From: a virus
Length of the DNA stretch: 35,545 nt
Virus record (IMG/VR): IMGVR_UViG_3300034073_000538
Coordinates: 1-35,545 of that record
Reading direction: 5' to 3' (one strand)
Under the pieces are notes generated by a model. That model saw only the letters and a list, made by a program, of their open reading frames with translations, was not told the DNA's origin and searched no databases. The position numbers and the translations under genes are program-made. This document shows positions 1-6,208 of the stretch, one piece after another; position 1 is the stretch's first letter; the number at the start of each line of letters is the position of its first letter.

Positions 1-255
1 TGTCGGCTATCCAACACAGGGTTATGGTCGGTTGCTTTCAAGAACCCCTTGGGAGCCTTTAGACCGCTGGCCTGAGATCGATGAGCATACCGCAGAAGTT
101 TGGCTTAAAGAGGACATGACTTCGGCGGTAAAGGCTGCTCTTAGGCTTTGTCCGGGTGCAGAAACGCCTGAGCAATACGCCGCGCTTGCAGACTTCGCTT
201 TTAACTGCGGGGCTGGCAACCTTCAGGCGAGTACGCTAAGAAGGAAAGTTAATCG
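1..255. repeat. Left copy of 255-bp terminal direct repeat
   Basis: These bases are repeated at 35291-35545. The two copies differ only at 127-128 (GG here, AA in the right copy), which changes one Val codon to Ile and one Ala codon silently. The repeat interrupts the lysozyme gene, whose two halves join exactly in frame. It is therefore most likely an assembly overlap of a circular or circularly permuted genome rather than two real genes. Confidence 0.9.
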
Positions 256-370
256 AGGTGATTTTGTTGGGGCTGAACGTGAGTTCGGTAAGTGGGTCTT
301 TGCCAGGGGCATAAAATTGCGTGGTCTTGTTTTACGCAGACAGGCCGAGGCTGAGATGTTTATGAGGTGA
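1..370 (+). CDS. Phage lysozyme (GH24 endolysin), 3' part; 5' part at window end
   Basis: The first complete codon is at base 2, and the reading frame continues from the start codon at 35214 across the terminal overlap. The joined protein is 148 residues, a normal length for a T4/P22-type lysozyme. In the joined numbering the GH24 catalytic triad spacing is kept: E16, D25 and T31, the last two within HDPVGYPT, followed by GYG. It should hydrolyse peptidoglycan glycan strands during lysis. There is no signal peptide, so release probably depends on the holin-like proteins encoded just upstream (34398-35221). Neighbouring gene 388-576 is convergent. Family assignment is firm; the need for a holin is inference. 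Confidence 0.9.
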   Translation, partial: VGYPTQGYGRLLSRTPWEPLDRWPEIDEHTAEVWLKEDMTSAVKAALRLCPGAETPEQYAALADFAFNCGAGNLQASTLRRKVNRGDFVGAEREFGKWVFARGIKLRGLVLRRQAEAEMFMR

Positions 371-387
371 AATGACCTACCTGCAAT

Positions 388-576
388 TTAGGCTTGTTTA
401 AAAGCAGGAATCGGAACGCACATATAACGATAAGCGGAAACATTCGGGTCGGCTTCTAACAACTGACTGACTTTCTCGTTGCGCTCCTCGCAAACGGCCT
501 TTGTTGTCAGCTCGTTGTCGTGAATGAAATTGCACTTACCGTTAGCAAGGCACATAAAGGTAATGGCGAGGAACAT
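388..576 (-). CDS. Small cysteine-containing hypothetical protein with N-terminal hydrophobic segment
   Basis: This 62-residue protein begins MFLAITFMCLANGKC, a short hydrophobic stretch with cysteines, followed by a polar body containing a further CEER cysteine and an YMCVP cysteine near the end. Such small phage proteins are common beside replication and lysis genes and have no assigned function. It is the last gene of the leftward operon, 9 bases after the phosphoesterase stop. The hydrophobic start could be a membrane anchor or export signal and the cysteines could form disulfides, which is inference. Confidence 0.6.
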   Translation of the reverse strand: MFLAITFMCLANGKCNFIHDNELTTKAVCEERNEKVSQLLEADPNVSAYRYMCVPIPAFKQA

Positions 577-585
577 GGCGACCTC

Positions 586-1536
586 CTAGATGATTTGTTC
601 ACCTCTAAAGTATGCCTTGCCCTGGATGACCTCGCATAGCTCTGGGGGCAATAATTGACCGTCTTTATAGGTAAGAACCGCGAACCCAGAACACCAGTTC
701 ACCGGGTTGCACTCGACATATCCAAACTGAGGTCCGTAAGGCTCTGCAAGCGTCCCGGTATCCACGCCCCAACGCCTCCCGTCATAGTCCGAAAAAGGGG
801 TAATTTTTAGCTGGTGAAGGTGGCCTGTCACGATGGTGCGGCCCGAGGTCAAAGTATTGTTATGCGTCGCGTGATAGCCACCTTTGAACCGATGCTTAAT
901 AACCGTCGATTCGTTAATTTCGATCATCCAGCACATATTCCAGCCTGGGAAGTAGTCGAATATATCTATTCCCGAGACTTCTAAGGCTTCGGGTGCAGAG
1001 GTCGTTATATACCTAAACAACCTAATGTCATGGTTTCCTATCGTCCAGAACTTAATCGCGTTCTTAGATGCGTTCTGAACCTCCCAGAGATGCTCTTTAC
1101 AGGCTTCGATCTCCTGTTTAACAGTTGGGGTCGCATGACGATAAAGAGGGTCGTGGCGGCTCGTTCTGGCCCCATCAAAAACATCGCCATTCATTACTAT
1201 TGTTAGCGGCTTGTGTTTCTTGATGAGCTTAACAAACGCTTGTTGAGCAATCGTAGCCTCCCCAGGCCAGTAGTGCGCGTCCGAGGCAATGAAGACCATT
1301 CCATTTTCGACGGTATGTTGCGCGATTCTCTTGTCGTTCGGAATAAAGGTCGGGAACTTCCTTCCGTCATCACACTTGGTTTCTATTGTCACCCCGAGCT
1401 TTTTTTCTAAGGCTCGTCTACGCTTATAAACGGTGGTTACATCCATCTGATATTTTCGCGCTATCTCAGAGGGTGATCCTGTCGTTTGGAACTCTCGTAA
1501 AAGCTCGTCATCTGTAATCTTATGAGGGGCTGGCAT
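586..1536 (-). CDS. HTH-calcineurin-like metallophosphoesterase
   Basis: This 316-residue protein has two parts. Residues about 6-48 look like a helix-turn-helix (GSPSEIARKYQMDVTTVYKR). Residues 82-245 carry the full metallophosphoesterase signature: D86-x-H88, GD at 117-118, GNHD at 167-170, H222/H225 and GHLH at 238-241. The metal-binding set is complete, so an active two-metal phosphodiesterase or nuclease, SbcD/Mre11-like in fold, is expected. The substrate is not evident. The HTH suggests nucleic-acid binding. The start overlaps the 3' end of the HslV-like gene by 17 bases, so the two are probably translated together. Confidence 0.88.
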   Translation of the reverse strand: MPAPHKITDDELLREFQTTGSPSEIARKYQMDVTTVYKRRRALEKKLGVTIETKCDDGRKFPTFIPNDKRIAQHTVENGMVFIASDAHYWPGEATIAQQAFVKLIKKHKPLTIVMNGDVFDGARTSRHDPLYRHATPTVKQEIEACKEHLWEVQNASKNAIKFWTIGNHDIRLFRYITTSAPEALEVSGIDIFDYFPGWNMCWMIEINESTVIKHRFKGGYHATHNNTLTSGRTIVTGHLHQLKITPFSDYDGRRWGVDTGTLAEPYGPQFGYVECNPVNWCSGFAVLTYKDGQLLPPELCEVIQGKAYFRGEQII

Positions 1537-1954
1537 TTTTTCGTCCTAACTTAAAAGTGTCTATTGGCCCTCGGGATTGAGGGTCGTATTCGCAAGCAAT
1601 AGCAACTGCTTCGGTAGGACTACAACCTAGTCTCATCGCGGCAATGGCGTAGTTAGCCCCAGTCCCTATTGCATAGAAGTCGTTCTTAATCTTCGCGGGT
1701 GTTATCGAGCCTTCGTAAACCCACAACCCGTCTCGTCTTAGTTCTAGGACTGATATATCAGTCTCAAGCTCGCCAATATTCCCGGCCTCTAAGGCTCCTA
1801 AGAACTTTAGACAGGCATCCCAGTCACCAGCCGCACCAAAGACGCTCTGCGAGCCTCTCCTGAGCTTTGTGACTTGATACGAGCATGACTCTAGAGTAAC
1901 CATCGAGTCGGCGGCAATCTCTTTCAAAGAGAAGCTCGCGGCAATAGTGGTCAT
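1520..1954 (-). CDS. HslV/proteasome-like Ntn hydrolase
   Basis: I chose the ATG at 1954 over the upstream one at 1981 because AAAGGA lies 7 bases before it and because this puts Thr directly after Met (MTTIAASF), as HslV requires for an N-terminal threonine nucleophile. The 144-residue protein also keeps the Asp of AADSM, the Lys of KLRR and a glycine-rich FGAAGDWDACLKF segment that matches the HslV pattern around its GFAGG loop. A peptidase-like fold with Thr2 as nucleophile is therefore likely. No HslU-type ATPase is encoded in the window, so it may use a host unfoldase, act alone, or serve another role. It is promoted from the gap after the SSB terminator. Confidence 0.72.
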   Translation of the reverse strand: MTTIAASFSLKEIAADSMVTLESCSYQVTKLRRGSQSVFGAAGDWDACLKFLGALEAGNIGELETDISVLELRRDGLWVYEGSITPAKIKNDFYAIGTGANYAIAAMRLGCSPTEAVAIACEYDPQSRGPIDTFKLGRKNASPS

Positions 1955-1992
1955 TGCGTAGTCCTTTTGTAGAACACGCAATCAACACTAGC

Positions 1993-2014
1993 ATATTGTT
2001 ATTAAAAACAATAT
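1993..2014. promoter_or_regulatory. AT-rich palindrome, candidate operator/promoter for the HslV-like operon
   Basis: ATATTGTT and AACAATAT form a perfect 8-bp inverted repeat separated by 6 bases. It lies between the SSB terminator and the HslV-like start, where a leftward promoter must exist if the terminator works. On the minus strand a TTCACT / 17 bases / GATATT pair is a weak promoter match whose -10 falls in the palindrome. Binding of a repressor is inference. Confidence 0.35.
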
Positions 2015-2036
2015 CTTGTTTAATTCTATTAAAGTG

Positions 2037-2105
2037 AAAAACCCCTCGGTAGGTGTTGAAACAACTGAATCTCGTAGCACAAGAAAAAGCTGAACTACCG
2101 AGGGG
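2037..2105 (-). terminator. Intrinsic terminator after ssb
   Basis: An 11-bp perfect inverted repeat (2042-2052 with 2095-2105, CCCCTCGGTAG arm) follows the SSB stop on the minus strand and is followed by five T residues on that strand (2037-2041). The loop is long at 42 bases, so efficiency may be modest. Confidence 0.65.
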
Positions 2106-2113
2106 CGGGGGAC

Positions 2114-2545
2114 TCAAAAGGGTATTGGATCGTCCTCAATGTCGTCGAATGTCTTAGCAGTACCACCAGAGGCTCTTGCGTAGTCGTCGGCATCTGTTGG
2201 TTCTCCTCTTGAGTCTGATCCTTTGCCAAGCAAAGTCAGTCTACCGCAGACGATTTCCGTTGTGTATCTATCATTGCCCTCTTTGTCTTGCCATTTGCGC
2301 GTTGTAAGGCTTCCCTCAATAAGAACTTGGGTTCCCTTCTTAACATAGTTCTGCGCGACCTCTGCGGCTTTGTTAAAGATCACGACCTTATGCCATTCGG
2401 TGTATTCTTTGCGATCTCCACCTTTTGTAGAGACGCTGGAAGTAGCGACCGATAGGTTGGCAACGGGTAAACCATCGCTTGTACGACGAATCTCCGGGTC
2501 TTGGCCTACTCGACCGAGGATAAATACCTTGTTTAATGAACTCAT
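2114..2545 (-). CDS. ssb: Single-stranded DNA-binding protein
   Basis: This 143-residue protein has the OB-fold landmarks of bacterial SSB: an N-terminal NKVFILGRVGQDPEIR strand pair, WHKVVIFNKAAEVAQNYVKKG in the middle and VLIEGSLTTRKWQDKEG after it. It ends in the acidic tip DDPIPF, which in SSBs recruits host and phage partner proteins. It coats single-stranded DNA in replication and recombination. Its ATG overlaps the stop of the exonuclease gene by four bases, so the exonuclease and SSB are made together, and the annealing protein is encoded at 5612-6208 on the other strand. Confidence 0.96.
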   Translation of the reverse strand: MSSLNKVFILGRVGQDPEIRRTSDGLPVANLSVATSSVSTKGGDRKEYTEWHKVVIFNKAAEVAQNYVKKGTQVLIEGSLTTRKWQDKEGNDRYTTEIVCGRLTLLGKGSDSRGEPTDADDYARASGGTAKTFDDIEDDPIPF

Positions 2546-3171
2546 TTCTGATTCCTTCGCTGGTTGATTTTGATAACTTCTTGATCCACTTCCTGTAAGA
2601 ACTGCTCAACTTCCTTTTCTAGCTCCTCGATCTCCTTCCTATCGGGTTCAAAACGAATGACCACTAACTGCATATCCTCAACAACGCGATCGTCGTAAGA
2701 AACGAAGTCGCACCATTTGCGACCCGTACACGCTAACTGGGCCAACATCTGATCTATGTAATCGGTTGGCATCTTACAGTCCATCGCGTCTAACCAATAG
2801 CCGATATGGACAGGCATCGAGGGAACTTTAATCTCTACCAGACCGTCTTCCCCCACCAGGCCATCGGGCGATACTCCAAAATTCTCGATGCTTGGATGGG
2901 GAACCCAGGCGATCTCATCGACTAACACATCAGCGTGGTTCTCATACATAGCGCGAGCAATAGGCTCCATTTCGGTTCCTCTTTCCATAAAGGCGTTCGA
3001 GTAACCATCTTCCAATGGCCTACCTAAAAGCCTTTCCATGACGAGCTTCATACGGTAGTTGCGGCGAGTAGCAGACTCCCCAGACTTAATCTTGGCGCGA
3101 ATGTTTTTAACTCCACTACCCGAGGCTTTGCCAGCCTTAAGTTCTAACCATTCTTGGCTTCTTTGTTCCAT
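2542..3171 (-). CDS. YqaJ-type viral exonuclease (lambda Exo-like)
   Basis: The 209-residue protein opens with the YqaJ signature RSQEWLELKAGKASGSG. It keeps the PD-(D/E)xK active site: E67/E69 in GTEMEP, D103 in SPDGL and E113-I-K115 in LVEIK. Members digest one strand of double-stranded DNA ends to give 3' overhangs that a single-strand annealing protein pairs. The obvious partners are SSB (overlapping downstream) and the DUF1071 annealing protein at 5612-6208. The length matches the family and the start has a gene directly upstream 4 bases away. Confidence 0.93.
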   Translation of the reverse strand: MEQRSQEWLELKAGKASGSGVKNIRAKIKSGESATRRNYRMKLVMERLLGRPLEDGYSNAFMERGTEMEPIARAMYENHADVLVDEIAWVPHPSIENFGVSPDGLVGEDGLVEIKVPSMPVHIGYWLDAMDCKMPTDYIDQMLAQLACTGRKWCDFVSYDDRVVEDMQLVVIRFEPDRKEIEELEKEVEQFLQEVDQEVIKINQRRNQK

Positions 3172-3175
3172 GTTT

Positions 3176-3433
3176 TTATCCTAAAAAGTTTTTGATTGTG
3201 TCGTTCAGTACCGATAACTCAGTCTTCTTTAATACATTCCAGATCGACCTCCTTCCGTGGATTCCGTTATGGCTACCCTGGTGGCAGTCCTTACAGAGAG
3301 GGATGCAAAGATATTGCTTATGCTGCTCGATATGGTGAGCATCCGAAGGCGGTGGGTTGCCACAGACTCCGCAGGGCATCGACTTGACCGAGGCCAAGTA
3401 AGCCCTTTCTGCCTTCGTGAGCTTGTTATTCAC
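3176..3433 (-). CDS. Small HNH-like zinc protein
   Basis: This 85-residue protein has C21-x-x-C24, H33-H34, C47-x-x-C50-H51 and a following NGIHG. This is the treble-clef pattern of small phage HNH-like proteins of the DUF968/Ref-like kind. These may nick DNA, and P1 Ref acts with RecA. The catalytic His pair is present, so nuclease activity is plausible but not shown. Its ATG overlaps the stop of gene 3430-3750 by four bases, and it lies just before the exonuclease gene, which fits a recombination role. Confidence 0.75.
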   Translation of the reverse strand: MNNKLTKAERAYLASVKSMPCGVCGNPPPSDAHHIEQHKQYLCIPLCKDCHQGSHNGIHGRRSIWNVLKKTELSVLNDTIKNFLG

Positions 3434-3750
3434 CTCGTAGCTCTATCCTGAGCGCGATTAGAAGCCTCTAGCGTCCTGAATATATCTATCCTTGCCTGAG
3501 CAGCTATGAGCTTCCATTTAAGCGTTTCCTCGACCTCTACAGCCTCTTTAAGCCCTTCTATCAGGGCTAGGTACTCAGGATGTCTGTAAGCGTCTCGCTC
3601 CTGGCCTCCGATGGTCGAGTCGGTAGACTGGGACATCAGGATCGACTTCTTACTGCGCCGAAACTCCTCCAAGTACACCCTCTCGGACTTAGCTTTAGCG
3701 AACTTCGCGGAGTGCGCGATGATGAAATCGACAGCCTTGTTAGCGTCCAT
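3430..3750 (-). CDS. Hypothetical helical phage protein
   Basis: I place the start at 3750 because AGGAG lies 5 bases before that ATG and it gives a short overlap with gene 3740-3922; longer upstream starts would overlap that gene much more. The 106-residue product is charged and probably all helical, with ERVYLEEFRRSKKSILM near residue 25 and a C-terminal KLIAAQARIDIFRTLEASNR helix. Proteins like this sit in phage replication-recombination operons without known function. I do not recognise a domain. Confidence 0.7.
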   Translation of the reverse strand: MDANKAVDFIIAHSAKFAKAKSERVYLEEFRRSKKSILMSQSTDSTIGGQERDAYRHPEYLALIEGLKEAVEVEETLKWKLIAAQARIDIFRTLEASNRAQDRATR

Positions 3751-3922
3751 CCCAACTCCTGAACTTAACGAGCTTGATGAAGCGAGCGCGTCCCATATTA
3801 ATTGACTCATAGTTTTTTTTGGTCTCCGAGTAAAGTTTATTGACCTTCTTCTCGGCCTTCGACCTGTTTCCAAGGTTAAAAGGATCAGAAGCAAATAGTG
3901 CGGCTCTTATGTCTGGTTTCAT
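3740..3922 (-). CDS. Small basic hypothetical protein
   Basis: The ATG at 3922 overlaps the stop of gene 3919-4299 as ATGA, which decides the start. The 60-residue product is lysine- and arginine-rich (RSKAEKKVNKLYSETKKNYES) and could bind nucleic acid, though no fold is recognisable. It is co-translated with its neighbours in the leftward replication-recombination operon. Confidence 0.65.
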   Translation of the reverse strand: MKPDIRAALFASDPFNLGNRSKAEKKVNKLYSETKKNYESINMGRARFIKLVKFRSWDGR

Positions 3923-4299
3923 GCGGCCCTCATCACTTTGTGCATTACAGCCTGTTTGAACTGAGGCCAAGACTCGAACTGGTTAGGGAAAATACCCAGT
4001 TCAGCACCTCGGGTCTCGATCCCAGTCGCGGATTCATGCCAGGGCTTTTCGTTGACGACCCCAGGTATGACAACCTCGAACTCATCTTCCCAACGCTCTC
4101 CTCGCAGCCAGGTCGAAGCGTGAGGGATGAACTGCCCATTGCCTCGCATCCATTGTTCGGTTTGACTCGCGGCTTTAACAGCCTTTAGGACCATCGCTAG
4201 GTTTGGCCTAACTCTCTCGGTCTGCTTCCATGCCTTCCTAGCCTCGGCCTTTGCGACCCGGCGTGGATACTCTTTCCAGAATTGCTCGAAGTCATCCAT
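3919..4299 (-). CDS. Replication-associated protein, FWxxYPxR type
   Basis: The 126-residue product begins with the motif FEQFWKEYPRRVAKAEARKA, followed by an FIPHASTWLRGERWEDE block. These motifs are found together at the C-terminal ends of phage replication initiators (replisome organizer or O-like proteins). Here they form a stand-alone protein without an N-terminal DNA-binding domain. It may be a helicase-loader-like or DNA-binding accessory factor; this is inferred from the motif. AGAGAGGA lies upstream of the ATG at a normal distance. It leads the operon that continues to SSB. Confidence 0.7.
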   Translation of the reverse strand: MDDFEQFWKEYPRRVAKAEARKAWKQTERVRPNLAMVLKAVKAASQTEQWMRGNGQFIPHASTWLRGERWEDEFEVVIPGVVNEKPWHESATGIETRGAELGIFPNQFESWPQFKQAVMHKVMRAA

Positions 4300-4399
4300 T
4301 TTTTATTCCTCTCTCTTTAGACATAGGTTCCCCAAGGGTGGAAGCAATCCACCTAATCCCAGATGCTACTTTTATTAACTGACCATGTTTACTAAACAT
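4292..4399 (-). CDS. Possible 35-residue small protein
   Basis: A minus-strand frame from ATG 4399 reads MFSKHGQLIKVASGIRWIAS and ends after GIKNG, overlapping the start of gene 3919-4299 by 8 bases. The frame stays open upstream for a further 20 codons, with a TTG option ten codons before the ATG. The residue mix looks protein-like and the overlap suggests translational coupling. However, no convincing Shine-Dalgarno precedes the ATG and the start codon lies inside a palindrome. It could be a leader peptide or chance. Confidence 0.3.
   Translation of the reverse strand: MFSKHGQLIKVASGIRWIASTLGEPMSKERGIKNG
4385..4399. promoter_or_regulatory. Palindromic candidate operator
   Basis: ATGTTTA-C-TAAACAT is a perfect 7+1+7 palindrome about 85 bases before the replication gene at 4299. 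It has the size and symmetry of a dimeric repressor site. No known binding protein is identified. It coincides with the start of the possible small ORF. Confidence 0.4.
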
Positions 4400-4584
4400 C
4401 CTAGATACCCCAGAAGGAAGCGATTCATTCAAGTAAAGGTTTGTCCCACCTCTGTCCCTTTACTCTACCTCGATACCTCGCTTACAGTTCGAGACCTAAA
4501 CAGAGGGTGTCCCTGGTAGGTGTCTTTATTGCGATTCAGCCGATTCAGGCCATCAACTCATCGTGTCGCGGACGAGCCGGAAAT

Positions 4585-4667
4585 AAAAAAACCCCTTAGT
4601 GAGGACTTGGGCTTTGACGAGCCAGCATCGGGTTCAGGAACGATGGCTACAAGCCCTCACTAAAGGG
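4585..4667 (-). terminator. Intrinsic terminator after the RusA gene
   Basis: On the minus strand the arms at 4655-4667 and 4592-4604 pair at 12 of 13 positions and are followed by seven T residues (A run at 4585-4591 on the plus strand). GGGCTT (4609-4614) can also pair with AAGCCC (4651-4656). It would end transcription from the RusA gene; the loop is long. Confidence 0.6.
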
Positions 4668-4681
4668 TCTTTTCCTGAACC
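4631..4681. repeat. Inverted repeat interlocked with the terminator
   Basis: GGTTCAGGAA (4631-4640) and TTCCTGAACC (4672-4681) are a perfect 10-bp inverted repeat. Its left arm lies inside the terminator loop and its right arm lies outside the terminator stem, so the two hairpins cannot nest. They can be alternatives or form a pseudoknot. Confidence 0.6.
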
Positions 4682-4712
4682 AAATGCCGGAGCGTCACTT
4701 CCGACAAGAGAA

Positions 4713-5039
4713 TTATACCTCAACTTTTGTAATTTTCACCATCCCCGCGATTTCGTCGGCAAAGTCAATAGTCAGCGGCCTAAAAAGCCTGTCATTGACC
4801 ATCCAAGCGTCTGCAACCCCATCTAAGCCCGATTTTATTGCGGCAAGGCAGTTATCGAGATCTCTGGCCTGTCTATTGGGCGGGTAGAACAAGATCATCA
4901 GATGACCCTGCATAGCTGGATGATTCTTAGCTATGGCGTAGCAAGCCAGGCGGTACTGCTTCGCGGCTTTCGCTTTGACCATGCGGTGAACTCTCGCATT
5001 GGGTGCTAGCTCTTTCGGATACCAAGGAAGCGTAAGCAT
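4713..5039 (-). CDS. rusA: RusA-like Holliday junction resolvase
   Basis: The 108-residue protein matches RusA in length and motifs. It has a short N-terminal beta strand with PNARVH, then RDLDN at 59-63 with D60/D62, D73 in SGLDG and D83 in VND, the acidic residues that bind metal in RusA. It should cut four-way junctions made by phage recombination and prepare DNA for packaging. It is the first leftward gene, with AAGGA upstream of the ATG, and it is followed by a terminator, so it may be transcribed separately from the rest of the leftward block. Confidence 0.93.
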   Translation of the reverse strand: MLTLPWYPKELAPNARVHRMVKAKAAKQYRLACYAIAKNHPAMQGHLMILFYPPNRQARDLDNCLAAIKSGLDGVADAWMVNDRLFRPLTIDFADEIAGMVKITKVEV

Positions 5040-5045
5040 AAAAAT

Positions 5046-5063
5046 TCCTTACTTAAGTTAGGA
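5046..5063. promoter_or_regulatory. 18-bp near-palindrome at the divergent control region
   Basis: The site is TCCTTACTTAAGTTAGGA, symmetric except for one pair of positions. It overlaps the Shine-Dalgarno of the leftward RusA gene and lies about 50 bases upstream of the rightward promoter. It is well placed to be a shared operator. Two ATTGTTT copies 11 bases apart (5083-5089, 5094-5100) lie next to it. Function is inferred from position. Confidence 0.4.
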
Positions 5064-5094
5064 CAAAACACAAAAATGTTTTATTGTTTATCTA

Positions 5095-5122
5095 TTGTTT
5101 TCCTAATAGAACCCTATATAAT
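5095..5122 (+). promoter_or_regulatory. Rightward early promoter
   Basis: A perfect TATAAT at 5117-5122 is preceded 16 bases upstream by TTGTTT (5095-5100). The surroundings are very AT-rich, unlike the rest of the genome. It would drive the rightward early genes starting at 5178. Confidence 0.65.
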
Positions 5123-5177
5123 AGAACCTATGAACACAGCAAACGAGACTTTTAATCAACCTTCTAAGGAGCCTATT

Positions 5178-5372
5178 ATGGACTTCGTTCTTACCCAAAC
5201 ACCTAAGTGCCTTAACGGCGAATTTCAATTCCAAGCAGTTTCTGATGCTGCCCTGGAGTTTACAGCCAAGCGGATGGGGCCAGCGGCAATCGGCTTTTCA
5301 CTTGATCGTGAAAACTTTCCCAAGGCTGTTAAATCCATCCTTGGCGAAAACCTTACCATCCAGATGCAGTAA
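5178..5372 (+). CDS. Small hypothetical early protein
   Basis: I start at the ATG at 5178 because AAGGAG lies 6 bases before it; the ATG at 5130 is in frame but lies just 8 bases after the -10 box and has no ribosome site. The 64-residue product begins MDFVLTQTPKCLNGEFQF and contains a basic, mixed C-terminal half. It is the first gene after the early promoter, a usual place for host-takeover or regulatory proteins. No domain is recognised. Confidence 0.7.
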   Translation: MDFVLTQTPKCLNGEFQFQAVSDAALEFTAKRMGPAAIGFSLDRENFPKAVKSILGENLTIQMQ

Positions 5373-5379
5373 CAACAAC

Positions 5380-5393
5380 GGGGCTTCGGCCCC
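5380..5393 (+). terminator. UUCG tetraloop hairpin between early genes
   Basis: GGGGC-TTCG-GCCCC is a perfect 5-bp stem with the extra-stable UUCG loop, placed 8 bases after a stop and followed by ATCTTTA. The T-run is weak, so it may be an attenuator or an mRNA-stabilising hairpin rather than a full terminator. The next gene's AAGGAG follows. Confidence 0.5.
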
Positions 5394-5411
5394 ATCTTTA
5401 AGGAGAGAAAA

Positions 5412-5615
5412 ATGACACAAAACGAATGGGTACTATCACAGTTAAAAAAGGGCAAGAAGCTAACAGCCCTTGATGCTCTACATGGATGCGGCTCTTTCAA
5501 GCTGGCGACTCGGATCAGCGAGCTAAAGGCTAAGGGCCATAACATCCTTAGTGAAACAATCAGCAAGAACGGCAAGCGGTTCGCTCGCTATTCTCTTGTC
5601 AGGAGCAAGGCATGA
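5412..5615 (+). CDS. Small helix-turn-helix protein (HTH_39-like)
   Basis: The 67-residue protein reads as a compact winged-helix unit: QNEWVLSQLKKGKKLTALDA, then FKLATRISELKAKGHNI as recognition helix and a basic wing (KNGKRFARYSL). This is the pattern of the HTH_39 family of small phage and plasmid proteins, which are thought to bind DNA. AAGGAG is upstream. Its stop overlaps the annealing protein start as ATGA, so it may regulate or assist the recombination module. Confidence 0.75.
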   Translation: MTQNEWVLSQLKKGKKLTALDALHGCGSFKLATRISELKAKGHNILSETISKNGKRFARYSLVRSKA

Positions 5616-6208
5616 ACCATTACCAAGACTTCGCAGCGATTGATGTAAGCAGATACACGGAGAAGAAAGGTCGGATGGATTACCTGTCTTGGCCTATTGC
5701 GGTGGACTTCTTGATGAAGAAAGACCCAACAGCAACTTGGCATTTTCACGAACCCCAGTTATTCGGGGAAACCATGATGGTTAGTTGTACGGTTACGGCC
5801 TTCAATAAGGGCGTGGCAATGCACTTACCCGTCATGGATAACACTAACCGGGCGATCAAGAACCCAGACGCTTTCGCGGTAAACAAAGCGATGATGCGAT
5901 GCCTGGTAAAAGCCATCGCCTGTCACGGCCTGGGGATCAAGGTTTATGCCGGGGAAGACCTGCCAGACGAAGTACCCATGACCAACGACTTAGAAAACGA
6001 TCTCAACGCTATCAAAGGAGCTAAGAATGAAGCTGAACTTAAGAAGGTCTACTCGCTTGCAGTCACCACCCACAAGTCTAATCGGGCAAATCTGGAGGCC
6101 ATCGTCAAAGAAAAGGATATTCGCAAAGGAGACCTCGGACGGTCTGGGAATAAGCATCCTGTTACTAGCCCTGTTCTTGGGACTGATGTTCCTGCCGGAG
6201 GTGCTTAG
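5612..6208 (+). CDS. DUF1071 single-strand annealing protein (Sak-type)
   Basis: The 198-residue protein has the DUF1071 landmarks: DYLSW at residues 23-27, a central domain around residues 40-75, and the near-invariant NKAMMRCLVKAIACHGLG at 91-108 followed by YAGEDLP. These proteins coat and anneal single-stranded DNA and replace Red-beta in many phages. The exonuclease and SSB partners are on the other strand (2114-3171), an unusual split. The last 70 residues (ENDLNAIKGAKNEAELKKVY) form a helical tail typical of such proteins, possibly for SSB binding. Confidence 0.9.
   Translation: MNHYQDFAAIDVSRYTEKKGRMDYLSWPIAVDFLMKKDPTATWHFHEPQLFGETMMVSCTVTAFNKGVAMHLPVMDNTNRAIKNPDAFAVNKAMMRCLVKAIACHGLGIKVYAGEDLPDEVPMTNDLENDLNAIKGAKNEAELKKVYSLAVTTHKSNRANLEAIVKEKDIRKGDLGRSGNKHPVTSPVLGTDVPAGGA

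Larger units (their letters stand above)
4300..4712. other. Largest gene-poor gap in the leftward block
   Basis: This 413-base stretch holds the possible 35-residue ORF, a 15-bp palindrome, a tandem CGATTCAG pair (4532-4539, 4541-4548) and the terminator-like and interlocked hairpins at 4585-4681. I see no other gene. A leftward promoter for the 4299-2114 operon is expected here but no strong match stands out. The tandem octamer could be an iteron remnant, but two copies are too few to call an origin. Confidence 0.5.

Noticed and set aside
1824-2117. Minus-strand ORF of 97 codons
   Set aside because: It spans the SSB terminator and the HslV-like gene start in another frame, with no family resemblance.
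4599-4887. Plus-strand ORFs opposite the RusA gene
   Set aside because: They run antisense to a firmly assigned gene and through terminator hairpins.
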